DNA of 64,000 nt from Micrasema longulum (lineage: Eukaryota; Arthropoda; Insecta; Trichoptera; Brachycentridae), in the NCBI GenBank assembly GCA_022494885.1, contig JAGVSM010000897.1, positions 1 through 64,000 on the forward strand, in the 5' to 3' direction. Positions 53,446 to 63,045 of the stretch are shown here, piece by piece (position 1 is the stretch's first letter; each line of letters begins with the position of its first letter). Made by a program: the position numbers and the translations under genes. Under the pieces are notes generated by a model. It was not told the DNA's origin. It did not search any database and worked only from the letters and a program-made list of their open reading frames with translations.

Positions 53446-54839
53446 AGCACCTGTTTTTTTCAGTTCAGTCAGATAAATGTTTTTTGTGGTGAAACATAAG
53501 ACAAAATTATCTTATTTTTATGTTATAATAATATATTGTTCGCGGTTTGGTAACACGCATGCGCGCAGGTGGGATTCGGAAAACTTTTGTACACAGTACG
53601 ATGCATGCGAAGTTGATTCTACGCGCCTTCTGGTAAATTACAACCCAATTATATTTATCATATTTGTATAGCGAACGTCCGAAGACGGCTGATAAAACCG
53701 AGCGCTTCTATAAGTTATCCCATAAGAAACAGTTAATCAAAAAGGAAAACAACAGAGACACGTCGATGGTAAATATCTAAAGTAAATTAAAAAAACACTG
53801 CTTTAGTAACCAAAACCAAGGGAAAAAATACGGTTATACGATTGTATGAAGAAAAGTCAGACCGCATTTCCTGTTGAGAGTTTGTTCATAATTTGAAACT
53901 TTAATTCCTAAAATTTTGTTTACACTAGTTCAATTTCCTTGAAAGGGTGATTTCCGAGTTGAGTCTTAGAATTCATCCCTGTTTTAACAAGACCTGAAAA
54001 TAATAGGGGAGTTTTAGCTGAAGGCTGTAATAATGGTTTACATAGTTAGAACATAAACGGTATTGAACAGCCTAGGGCTTTGTGGAAGGACGAACGGCGG
54101 AGAATTAAGTAGAGCTTTGATCCTTTATAAGTTCAGAAGCGATAGTTTGAATAAGAAATTTATTTTTTTTATCATTCAAATGAAGGCTGGTGCATTGATA
54201 ATAATAAATTATTAATTAAAATAATAAATTTATATTAATAATGTACATATATACAAATTAATTTATGTAAGGTTATATATAACATGAGTTTAGTTTGTAT
54301 TTTTTTTAAATGGTAAAAGTTATACGTCATTTATTTTTTTTGTTTTGAAAGGTATTCTAATAAATTTGGTTTTACGTTGCATTTATTACTTTATTTTATT
54401 ACAAGCTTTTGAAATGGAATGTGTCCTGTATCAAACAAATTTTTGACACATCTTTCTGTTCGCGTTCAATCGAGGGAACAAAGGAGAATACATTGACTAA
54501 TTTGTTGTAATTTGTCCCCTTATTACCGTTATTTTGAAAGAAATGGATAAAACTTGAGCAAACACACCCTTAATTTGGGTAAAAGTTTTATTTTTAATTG
54601 AATCGGCATTCACTTTATAACACTTCATTATAAATTATTATGAAAATAAATCTTTGTTATTAGTGTTACAAAATTTTATTCTTTTACAAGAACACAACTT
54701 TAGTTACGGGAGAGCACTCCTCCCATCGATGGGTGATATAAAATTAATATAGTAAACACAGAATGTTGTTCACAATGTCATAGAATTTAAACAAAAGATA
54801 AACAAATTAATCAGTGAAACTTAGAGCAGGAGGGTTTTT
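53446..54839. other. Unassigned; largest blank stretch
   Basis: 53540-53700 and 53860-54130 are less A/T-rich, the remainder A/T-rich. I found no frame, repeat match or RNA gene. Confidence 0.35.
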
Positions 54840-55480
54840 TTCCCCCTTTATTTATTTAACTTTTTGTCCATAATGTTATTTGTACATTGGCGGACTTATT
54901 GCCAAATGGCAATTTCTTCCAACCAACCAATAAAATAAAAGTTTTATTTTTGTAATTCAAGTTACAGAACATATTCAATAGAAAAAAAAGATTAAAAAGC
55001 TAAAAATATATAAAAATAGAAATAAACGTATTTGTTTATAAATTACTTTAAATCAAAACTATAACTCAATGGGAAAAAGGAAAAAAGAGGAAAACGGAAA
55101 GAAGGAGAGATTAAGGAAGAGAAAGGAGATGTTTTTTCAGACGTGATTTAAACAGAGATAATGTAGTAACATCTTTGATGGTGGGTGGGAGATGATTCCA
55201 CAGTCGAGCCGCATAGACACTATATGAGTTAGAGAAGAAAGAGGAATTTTGGATGGGTATTAAGAGAGTGCCTTGAGAATTAGAACGAAGAGGTTAACCA
55301 TGAACTGATCATTGAAATTTCTCACGCAGGTATATAGGAGCGCTAGGACTATGAAGTACATTGAACAGAAGGGAGAGGGAGTGATGGTCTCTCCGCTGTC
55401 TAATTTTGAGCCATTTCAGTTGCCTACGATAATCAGAAACGCCCTTATCTAGGGTGTTTGCATATGAATGGATAGTTATC
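54840..55480 (-). mobile_element. LINE L-A, long copy without SINE (empty site)
   Basis: Reversed, 55480 to 55130 reads GVSDYRRQLKWLKIRQRRDH, HSLSLLFNVLHSPSAPIYLR and LVPIQNSSF, then FKSRLKKH. The UTR and ATTGCCATTTGGCAAT follow to about 54895. It aligns with 3245-3998 over its length except for the SINE there. The two are one subfamily, different from 11460/33470. Confidence 0.85.
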
Positions 55481-55644
55481 TAAAGTACAGATAGGAAAAC
55501 ATGATCAATGAGGGACAGGACATAAAGAAAAATTTATTTCTTAACATTTAGCACCTAAGTGGAAGTCTCTTAGCCGAGCGATGTCTTCCCACACATTAAA
55601 TCTTAGACTTAATTATTGCAACTTCCACTTATGTGCTAAATTTT
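55481..55644. other. Short inverted repeat region
   Basis: 55544-55567 (CATTTAGCACCTAAGTGGAAG) faces 55617-55643 (CAACTTCCACTTATGTGCTAAA), forming an arm-loop of about 22 bp arms. No element assigned. Confidence 0.5.
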
Positions 55645-55755
55645 AAGAAAGAGTTCATATCTTTAGTTTGAATCCAGGATAGTGCATGTTTTTTAAAAAG
55701 AAGGAAAATTTTAAAAGTTTGGAGTCAATGAAATATTATCAGTAAAAAAATAATT
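55645..55755 (-). mobile_element. LINE C-terminal fragment, as at 18431
   Basis: AAAGAGTTCATATCTTTAGT, TTGAATCCAGGATAGTG and GTCAATGAAATATTATCAGT are shared with 18431-18545. Confidence 0.65.
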
Positions 55756-55756
55756 C

Positions 55757-56075
55757 AAAATAAGTGGCCACTCAATACACCGTGTAACATTTACCATTCT
55801 GCCCGTGTTTAAATGTCCAAATTTCCTCAACTATTCCATTTGTTGACTTTCGCAAAATATAGGAGCTGAAACTTTTATCATGTGGGTAAAATTCATCCGG
55901 CTGAACCAAATAACCTACTAGGCAACGCCTGAAAACTGTTTTTCAATTTTATACTTCTTTTATTAGTTAGTTAATTCAGCGATGTGTGAGTATGTCCAAA
56001 TGTTTGCAAAATAGCTGGATTTTCTCCCTAGGGAGTTATTTATATATTAATTTGTGTGCAACAGAGTGGCAAAAA
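55757..56075 (-). repeat. T repeat: end block, linker and core, reverse
   Basis: Read on the minus strand: AACTCCCTAGGGAGAAAATC, GCAAACATTTGGACATACTC, GAATTAACTAACT (linker), TTTTCAGGCGTTGCCTAGTA, then AAGTTTCAGCTCC and the core to GAGTGGCCACT. So the end of one unit is joined through the linker to the start of the next, as in the 25.9-26.5 kb array. Confidence 0.85.
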
Positions 56076-56304
56076 AATGTAATAAACAGAATACAAGAAT
56101 AATATCACATACAACATTCTAAAACGAGACAAATAAATCAGAGACTGAAATTATACAATAAACTAGGAGAAAAAACTAAATAAAAGACTCTTAACAAACT
56201 TTTCAAAAGTGTAAAAAATATTATTATCAACAACAGAGTAAGAATAAAAAAAAATTGTTAAATTATTGTTATAATCCGTGAGGGTTTATAAATATTTTTT
56301 AAAA
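56076..56304. other. Unassigned A-rich
   Basis: No element recognised. Confidence 0.35.
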
Positions 56305-56480
56305 TAATAAAACAGCTAATGACAGGTCATAAGCCCTGTTAATGCACAAGTTTCCATATTCCCTTCTCAAAACTGTTTTTCTTTTCGGTTGCAACAAATT
56401 TTGGTATGAATAACTTCCTGGGGAAGAAATCCAGCCAGTTTGCTAACATTTGGACGTACTCAAATATTATTATTTTAGAT
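56305..56480 (+). repeat. T repeat, right half
   Basis: AACAGCTAATGACAGGTCAT, CTTCTCAAAACTGTTTTTC, AACTTCCTGGGGAAGAAATC and ACATTTGGACGTACTCAAAT. The core left half is missing. Confidence 0.8.
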
Positions 56481-56817
56481 GCTGCTAGTAAAAGAATGAC
56501 TTGTCTTGTTACGTATGTAGTTTATTATTTTAAATCACAAAAAAAAATTAATAACGTTTTTGTCTATATTTTACTAAATAGTAATTTTTATTTGTTTTTT
56601 TTTTAAATTCACTTATGAATGAATGTTAAAAGAAATACTTTTCTTTTTTGTGGATATCACTAGCCCAAAGCAGTGAGATATCCCTGAAAAACCTATTCTC
56701 AGATAATCGGACTTTGGGGTTTGCGAAGGGTCTGTCGGAATTCAATTATTTAAAGTAGAATGCAAATACTTTTTTTTTTACAAAGGTTAACTGTCTAACT
56801 TCAATATTTTATTTCTT
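56481..56817. other. Unassigned
   Basis: A/T-rich, no gene. Confidence 0.35.
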
Positions 56818-56872
56818 ACAATATTTTGATTGTGTCAAAATTTTTATAGACGAGGACTGGATTTAACTGAAA
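56818..56872 (-). repeat. T repeat end block, reverse scrap
   Basis: ACAATATTTTGATTGTGTCA and TTTTTATAGACGAGGACTGG equal the reversed T end (compare 58617-58670). It is cut off by the L-K LINE. Confidence 0.7.
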
Positions 56873-57362
56873 GTATACAGTACCGTGGCATAAACTCTCC
56901 TAAAAATCGAGGAATGATGTTAGATCAGTTATTTTTATTCAAATTAATAAATAATAAAATTTATTCTCCTAACCTACTTGAAAAACTTTCATTCCGTGTG
57001 CCATCTAGACCAACAAGACGAAATCTTCTGTTCTACACAGAAAACGCGTCAACAAACTATTTAAAAAAACCACAATACCTAGAATAAGCGACCAATATAA
57101 CAATAGATTTACTGAGGCTGATATTTTTTGAAACAATGTATGTAAATTTATATCATAAATCATGGAAATTTTGAGAGAAGCAGATATTAAACTTTATTAT
57201 TTTATACGTATCTTTTACATTTATTGTATTAAACATAATTTAAATTATTGTATTAAGTGTAAACAATTTTTTTGGTGTGTGCAAAAGTGTCCTACACTAA
57301 AATATAGAGAAATTGTCAATATTTTTGTACATACTGTTTCTTTACCCAATAAAATATATTGA
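56873..57362 (+). mobile_element. LINE L-K, C-terminus and 3' UTR
   Basis: The frame reads YRGINSPKNRGMMLDQLFLF, KLINNKIYSPNLLEKLSFRV and PSRPTRRNLLFYTENASTNY. After a shift near 57065 come RISDQYNNRFTEADIF and a stop. VPSRPTRR...LF and the YN..F..ADIF ending are characteristic of LINE ORF2. The UTR 57235-57356 matches 1-122. Confidence 0.8.
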
Positions 57363-57430
57363 AAAAAACTCCGTAGGGATTTTAATATTTTAATATTAAC
57401 AGCTCCCAAATAAGTTATTTATTTATTTAT

Positions 57431-57567
57431 TTTTTGCACCACAACAGGCCAGGAGGCCTAATTACAGTGGTGAATTACATCTCAGAACACCCAGGCTTGA
57501 GAAAAATCACCTTTTTAATTTTTGTGTTCTCGGCGGGAATTGAACTTGGAATCTTTCGTGAATCCAA
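57431..57567 (-). mobile_element. SINE-a, head truncated
   Basis: TTTTTGCACCACAACAGGCC, AGGAGGCCTAATTACAGTGG and GGGAATTGAACTTGG (eroded B box). The A-box end is replaced by T-repeat sequence from 57568. Confidence 0.8.
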
Positions 57568-57759
57568 TCTTCGTCAACATAAATTTGGACAAACTCAAAA
57601 TGTTGTTGAAAAATTCACCTGGTCTATGAAGAAGTATAGAAATGGAAATAATTGAAATTTCAGGCGTTGCCTAGTATGTAGGTGAAATAATTCAATAAGA
57701 TGAATTTCACCCTCATAAATAAAGGTTTTAGCTATTTAACTTTACAAACATCAACAGAT
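57568..57759 (+). repeat. T repeat, left part of a split copy
   Basis: End block (AAATTTGGACAAACTCAAAA), linker (CACCTGGTCTATGAAGAAGT, TTTCAGGCGTTGCCTAGTAT) and core start (TAAAGGTTTTAGCTATTTAA, CATCAACAGAT). Interrupted at ACAGAT. Confidence 0.85.
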
Positions 57760-57974
57760 TTATTTATTTATTTTATTTATTTATTGATTTACACGCCCAA
57801 TAGGCTTTTACATATTTTAGAAATTACATTTAAGTGCAGCAGTGAAACATGAGTATGTAAATTTGGTTAAAATTAAAGATAATATAAGAAAAGCTAAAAG
57901 ATACAATAATAAGTAAAAATCAGGAAATGTACCAACATAGGTATATGGTACATAGAAAAATATTTAAAAAATTT
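57760..57974 (-). mobile_element. LINE 3' end inserted in a T repeat
   Basis: In reverse it ends with a GCCTATTGGGCGTG hairpin and an AATAAATAAATAA tail, so it is only a LINE 3' UTR. ACAGAT flanks it (57754-57759, 57975-57980). It resembles the reversed 3' end at 5886. Confidence 0.75.
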
Positions 57975-58145
57975 ACAGATAAATCAATTGAAGGAACATG
58001 GATGTTCAAATATGGCCAGAATGGTGAGTGCTACACAATGTGTAAAGTAATCACTTACACCAGCGAATGACAGGTCATAAGCCCTGTAGATGCCTAGACT
58101 TCTATATTACCTTCTCTTAAATGTTATTCATCTCTGTTGTAATGT
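57975..58145 (+). repeat. T repeat, right part of the split copy
   Basis: TCAATTGAAGGAACATGGAT, CCAGAATGGTGAGTGCTACA, ATGACAGGTCATAAGCCCTG and CTTCTATATTACCTTCTCTT complete the copy that begins at 57568. Confidence 0.85.
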
Positions 58146-58604
58146 GTTTTTTTTTATTTAAAAATACTTTTTTTCGTAATTTAATTTATTTAAGGTATTA
58201 ACATAATCTGCATGCACAAATATATTAAATACTTAGATTTGTGAAGTGGGCGTGGTCTCGTGTCAAGCATTAGTCAAAATTTAGCTAATACGAAATTCGA
58301 TTAAGCCCAACACAATAATCGATTCGAGCTCGTAGCCGTGTGCAGAGCTCCTATAAATATTGAAAATGCCAAGTTGTGTAGTGAAACTGTGGACAAATTC
58401 AACCCTTAATAAAAATATCCTGAAATTCGTCGCATCTTATTCCATCGGTTAGTGCATAATTACGATGTGATATGTATGTATATTGTATCAAATAAGCCAA
58501 AATTTCAAGCAAAGGCCGCCATTGAAACTGACATTGGCATACGATTGTTAAAAAAATAGTGATGTGAATATCACTATTTTATTTTTAAAATAAGTCGATT
58601 GATC
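58146..58604. other. Unassigned
   Basis: 58240-58400 is less A/T-rich (GGGCGTGGTCTCGTG, GATTCGAGCTCGTAGCC) but without a frame I recognise. Confidence 0.35.
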
Positions 58605-59102
58605 GATAATATTAATCAACAATATTTTGAGTTTGTCCAAATTTTTGTAGACAAGGACTAGATTCAACTCCCTGGGGAGCTATTTATATCAACATATTAT
58701 AACAGAGATGAAGAACTTTTAAGAGAAGGTAATATAGAAGTCTAGGCATCTACAGGGCTTATGACCTGTCTAAAATTACCTGGTCTATGAAGAAGTATAG
58801 AAATTGAAAAAATAACATTTTCAGGCGTTGCCTAGTATGTAGGTGAAATAATTCAATTAAATGAATCTTACCCGCATAAATAAAGGTTTCAGCTATTTAA
58901 CTTCACAAACATCAACAGATGAAAGAATTGAAGGAATATAGATGAATATAGATGAAGGCAAAGTGGTGAATGTTACACAGTGTGTAAAGTGGCCACATAA
59001 ACCAGCCATTGACAGGTCATAAGCCCTGTAGATGCCTAGACTTCTATATTACTTTCTATTAAATGTTCTTCATCTCTGTTATAATATGTTGATAATATTA
59101 AT
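58605..59102. mobile_element. T foldback element with 12-bp flanking repeats
   Basis: 58617-58769 is the T end and middle in reverse, finishing TACAGGGCTTATGACCTGTC. From 58770 the linker and a full core run forward to 59009, where GACAGGTCATAAGCCCTGTA starts the matching arm. It reaches to about 59090 and mirrors 58687-58769 nearly base for base. GATAATATTAAT stands at 58605-58616 and 59091-59102. This could be the complete transposing form of T. No transposase. Confidence 0.8.
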
Positions 59103-59269
59103 GTCTATCTAAAATTGCAATTTTGTTTTTAGCTTGTGTTTTTGAAATATTGATTAATATAAATTAATGATAAAAATTAGTTTCTAAACTTACTGCAGAT
59201 AAAATTTTATTTTTATGAAAAATCTATTTTTTTAAAAACTCCTTCAACAAAACCGCTGTCGGTATTTTA

Positions 59270-60660
59270 AGAAGCATGTCAAATGCTAAAACTGATAAGA
59301 AATTTATTACAGGCTATTTTTTTTTTTTTAGGGATTGCGAGGGTAGGTCAATTAACTGGACATATTTCGAAAATCTGAATAAACTCCGGGAAAAAGAACA
59401 TCTTCACTTGGCCAACAAATTTTGGCAGGGCCATATCTTTTCCAAAATTTATGAAATTAAAGTTTAATTGGCGTCACAATTCTTCATTAAAAGAGTTGCT
59501 GACGCAATACATTTTAGTTCCAAAGTATATTTTTTACCTAATTTTAGGAATTCAGATGGTACCGTTGTTTTTTTCAGAACAATTAACAATATTTTAACTT
59601 GCTTAATTCTAGAACTATTAACCACTTCGATTTTTAAAAACGCCCTTGTGCAAGAAACAAAGAAGATATTTTTAATTTATTGAAAACACACAAAACAACA
59701 TGAATTCACTTGAACTTATAGATAGAACAAAAGTAGTTCATTGCAGGAGAAAAATGGGTTTTTACTGGTCTTTTAGTTTGCGTGGAAAGTGTAAAAAATT
59801 TTAAGCCACGCTCGTAACAAACGAAAAAAAATTGCATGGTCAGCGCGTTTGCCTGCCAAGCAAGAGGTCTAGGGTTTGATTCCCTACATGGTTGATAGAG
59901 AAATATTTATTTAAAAGGGTGTTTTCACACTAGAATATTTCATAGTCCCGGGACTGGTACCTGAAGCGTAAGACTGATCATCTTACCTTCATGTAACAAA
60001 AATGATCAAAATACGCTGCGATTAGTGTTCCAATTCAGTGCCCTACGCACCATTAGGTGCGGAAAGGGAACGATGATGATTGTTTGGTAATATTCGTGCA
60101 CATTTTGAGAGTAATAATAACCCAACTGAAAGACAATTCAAATCAATATACGATATAAAAAACTTCTGGTCAAAACTGAACTAAGGAATTTTAGTTCTGG
60201 TAACTGTACTGCTTTAAAAGATTTATTGATTTTAAATTGTTTCTCAGTTGTTCAAAAAATCAACATCACTTGTGAAAGACAGAGATTTTCTAAAATTGAC
60301 ACAGGCGTACAATCACTAGTTGATCTAGCCTTATTTGATGATGAGCTAGAAATACTAATAGGTGATCTATCATAATATAATAACCAATCAATAAAATATA
60401 AGGCTGGATTTGTAATTCGATATTTAATAAAACGGTTGATATATGATTCATGCGTAAGTGCATTAATTGCCAATAAAATCGACGCTAACCACAAATTTAT
60501 ACAATCGAAGGATAAGAAAGGGCTCTTGTACCCTTCTGGGGATGTGATTAATATTTGTACAAAAATGAGATTACAATAAAGCACGCTCTCTAAGAGAAAG
60601 ATAAATCTCAAGTCAGGCTATTATTTTAAGAAAAAATTGCAACCGAACAACTAAGCGATA
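59270..60660 (+). pseudogene. P-element/THAP9-type transposase relic, split by a SINE
   Basis: Left part: NWTYFENLNKLREKEHLHLA, SQFFIKRVADAIHFSS, then NSDGTVVFFRTINNIL and, in another frame, RKMGFYWSF. This is the order of the RNase-H/GTP-binding region of P-type transposases. Right part (from 60085): FGNIRAHFESNNNPTERQFK, SGNCTALKDLL, IKYKAGFVIRYLIKRLI, FIQSKDKKGLLYPSGDVINI, the C-terminal region of the same family. Stops at 59465-59467 and later, and several shifts, show it is dead. The THAP DNA-binding domain is absent. 59839-60080 is an inserted SINE-b that removed or displaced the LE.FFG link. Confidence 0.85.
59839..60080 (+). mobile_element. SINE-b inserted in the P-element relic
   Basis: GGTCAGCGCGTTTGCCTGCC, GGGTTTGATTCCCTACATGG (B box), GACTGGTACCTGAAGCGTAA, GACTGATCATCTTACCTTCA and the tail GCACCATTAGGTGCGG with GATGATGAT. 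The first bases of the A-box region are missing. ATTG on both sides (59831-59834, 60079-60082) is a weak candidate target duplication. Confidence 0.85.
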
Positions 60661-60781
60661 TTATAAGCATCGGAATATTTGATACAATTATATATATTAT
60701 ACTCGTAATAAACTTTGTGTTACATGATTTACAAATAAAAAAAATAAAGGATAAAAATATGTTTATAAATAATCATCTGTT
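60661..60781. other. Spacer between P relic and LINE L-B
   Basis: A/T-rich. The P-element terminal repeat, if present, could lie here, but I cannot identify it. Confidence 0.35.
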
Positions 60782-61785
60782 AATTTATTTATTTATTATA
60801 TATGTACGGCCTAAGCCAATTACAACAGTTACATGAAGAAACATAAATGCAAGAAACTGAACAAAAATAACATAAAATTATTTAGCAAAGACAAACAAGG
60901 GCAAAACAATAATAGTATACAATATATTAAAAAAACAAAAGACTAAAAACTTTGAGCTAAACCATGCCAATCCAACTTCATCCCACACTGTTTAGTCGCA
61001 AAAAGATCTACGAAAAGCCGGAAGATCTATCCCAATAAATTCCAAGTCGTGTGATAAATTGACTAATTTACACATTCTGGACATTGGGGCATAAAAACCA
61101 AAGTTGCTTTGAGAAGATTTTATAAATAGCAGATTTTGACTTCTGGTGACACGGTTGGAAACATGAAAAGGAATTGATTGCAACAGAGATGGGACATCAC
61201 TTAAAGCATTAAGTATTTTAAAAATGCATATAAGGTCCATCTCAGTTCTACGTCTCTCTAATGAAAACAGATTAGGAGATTGCTCTATTTCAAAATAAGA
61301 ATAATTACCCCTTTGTAATCCGAGCAACCATGCCACTTTTCTTAAAAAACGGTCTTGGACAGACTCGATATGGTCAATATGAGTCCTGTAGAATGGAGAC
61401 CAAATAGGAGAAGAGTATTCTAGATGGGGTCGAACTAGTCAGCAATAAAGATTTTGATGGTATTATTATTTTTGAAGTCCGCTGTCACTCTATTGATAAA
61501 ACCGAGAAGTTTGAGAGATTTGTTTACAATATTATCAATGTGTTCACGATAGGAGAGTTTACTATCAAAAGTAATGCCAAGATCCTTTATTGACGAAACC
61601 ATTGAAAGGGAAGTATTTTTTATTTTGTAGTTGAAGTGTATAGGTTTTTTTCGTCGCGAAAAAGATATTTTTTTACATTTGTCAATGTTAAGTTAAAGAC
61701 AATTGATGTCGCAACATTCATTAAAACAATTAATATCATGTTGAAAAAGAAGACAATCATTGGGAGATTCAATCAATTTAATTTT
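60782..61785 (-). mobile_element. LINE L-B, post-RT part to 3' end
   Basis: On the minus strand, from about 61700: RRKKPIHFNYKIKNTSLSMV, SIKDLGITFDSKLSYREHID, LLGFINRVTADFKNNN. After a worn patch come the open piece 60992-61336 with GLQRGNYSYFEIEQSPNLFS, RRTEMDLICIFKILNALSDV and SRMCKLVNLSHDLEFIGIDL. The 3' UTR ends at 60782 with GGCTTAGGCC and an AATAAATAAATAAA tail. Reading frames shift around 61340-61500. This copy gives the clearest C-terminus of the family. Confidence 0.9.
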
Positions 61786-62129
61786 AATTTATATACTGAA
61801 TAAATAAAATATAAACTATTTTGTAAAAATAATGTTCATTATTTAAGACAAAATAAAGACTAAAATTGTTATGATTCTGGACGAAAATACAGTACGTAGC
61901 GTTCTTTCAGTATTTGTAAAAAAATCTATTTTATATCGGGTTATCAGACCATTTCGAATACCTTTATAGACTATTTCCCCTTTCGCTAATTTTCCTCGCA
62001 CACGTTCGATCATAAAATGAAAAGAAAAGGCATTTCCCTCGGGACATTGTAACAAAATTACATTGAGGTCAATGTTTTATACGACCGTTTTATTTTTGGG
62101 TTTCTTATACACCATGCACAGTTAATAAT
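61786..62129. other. Unassigned
   Basis: A minus frame at 61843-62055 shows no motif. No repeat match. Confidence 0.35.
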
Positions 62130-62887
62130 GTATTAGTGGCGCACAATGTTCGAAGAGAGGTAGCTTAAGGATTTATTTCATACAGTTCTGTGTGTGAAAT
62201 AGAACCAAAAAATGACAACAGAGGGGTATTTTATACAATACATAAAAACCCTAAATTTTACACAGTTAAGTTGTCACAGAAGGTCGCCATCGGAGTTCCT
62301 CAAGGTTGCGTCTTTGTACCACCCCTTTTCACAATTCTTTTGAACTTTTTCTAAAGAAAATAAATTCCCCTAAATTGAGGAATCTTTTCTTCTCCTGAAT
62401 CAATCTAGAGTATGCCGATTATGTTATTATAATTAAAGATTTAAATATAAAAACACTGAATTTTCGATGCTGTCACAGAAAGTCGCCATCGGAGTTTGGC
62501 AAAGGTTGCGTCTTTGTACCACCCCTTTTCACAATTATTTTGGACTTTATCTAAAAAACAGTAATTCCCCTGGATTGAGGAATATTTCTTCCTCCCAAAC
62601 TAATCTAGAGTATGGCGGTTATGTAATTATAATAGAAGATTAAAATATAAATCTTCAAGTCACTGTTGACAAATAGCTTCTCTACGTGCATGGGTTCAAA
62701 AATCAATATGGCGAAAATTCATAATATACTGAGTGACACTTTGTGCCTTGATGCCCGAAGTCATCTGGCTCTGTCAAACCAAGTCATCAAAAAGGTCAAA
62801 AATTACAATTACCTGAAGGTAAACGAGTATGTTGCAAAAATTGGCAGCTTTCAAAAAGAACTAAGGGCTAGATATAGAATGACATAG
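62130..62887 (+). mobile_element. LINE L-E relic with duplicated RT motif block
   Basis: KFYTVKLSQKVAIGVPQGCV with FVPPLFTILL is RT motif B, followed by EYADYVIIIKD, an eroded YADD box. The block is then repeated (from 62471) with VWQRLRLCTTPF and EYGGYVIIIED. The open frame 62666-62887 reads KINMAKIHN, ARSHLALSNQVIKKVKNYNY and IGSFQKELRARYRM, which aligns with 5090-5260 of the longer L-E. The rest is cut off at about 62885. Confidence 0.75.
62272..62652 (+). repeat. 199-bp tandem duplication inside L-E
   Basis: TGTCACAGAAGGTCGCCATC at 62272 and TGTCACAGAAAGTCGCCATC at 62471 begin two copies that go on through GTACCACCCCTTTTCACAAT, AATTCCCCT..ATTGAGGAAT and CTAATCTAGAGTATG. The copies differ at roughly one site in six, so the duplication is old. 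Confidence 0.9.
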
Positions 62888-62984
62888 TATTTTGAACAGT
62901 GAGTTTGAGGTACCTACGTCAATAACTAGATTTTCAAAAAAAAACTTTGTAAAATTCTCCATGCAGCTTTTATGCTCACGGCTA

Positions 62985-63045
62985 CATCATTATCATTCTC
63001 TTTCAGCACTTAATGGTGCATAGGGCACTGCATTAGTGGGAGGGA
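62985..63045 (-). mobile_element. SINE-b tail fragment
   Basis: CATCATTATCATTCTCTTTC, AGCACTTAATGGTGCATAGG and GCACTGCATTAGTGG are the reversed SINE-b tail. The body is missing. Confidence 0.6.

Noticed and set aside
60252..60611. 119-codon minus-strand frame
   Set aside because: The plus strand here carries the P-type transposase C-terminal pattern. The minus frame has no motif.
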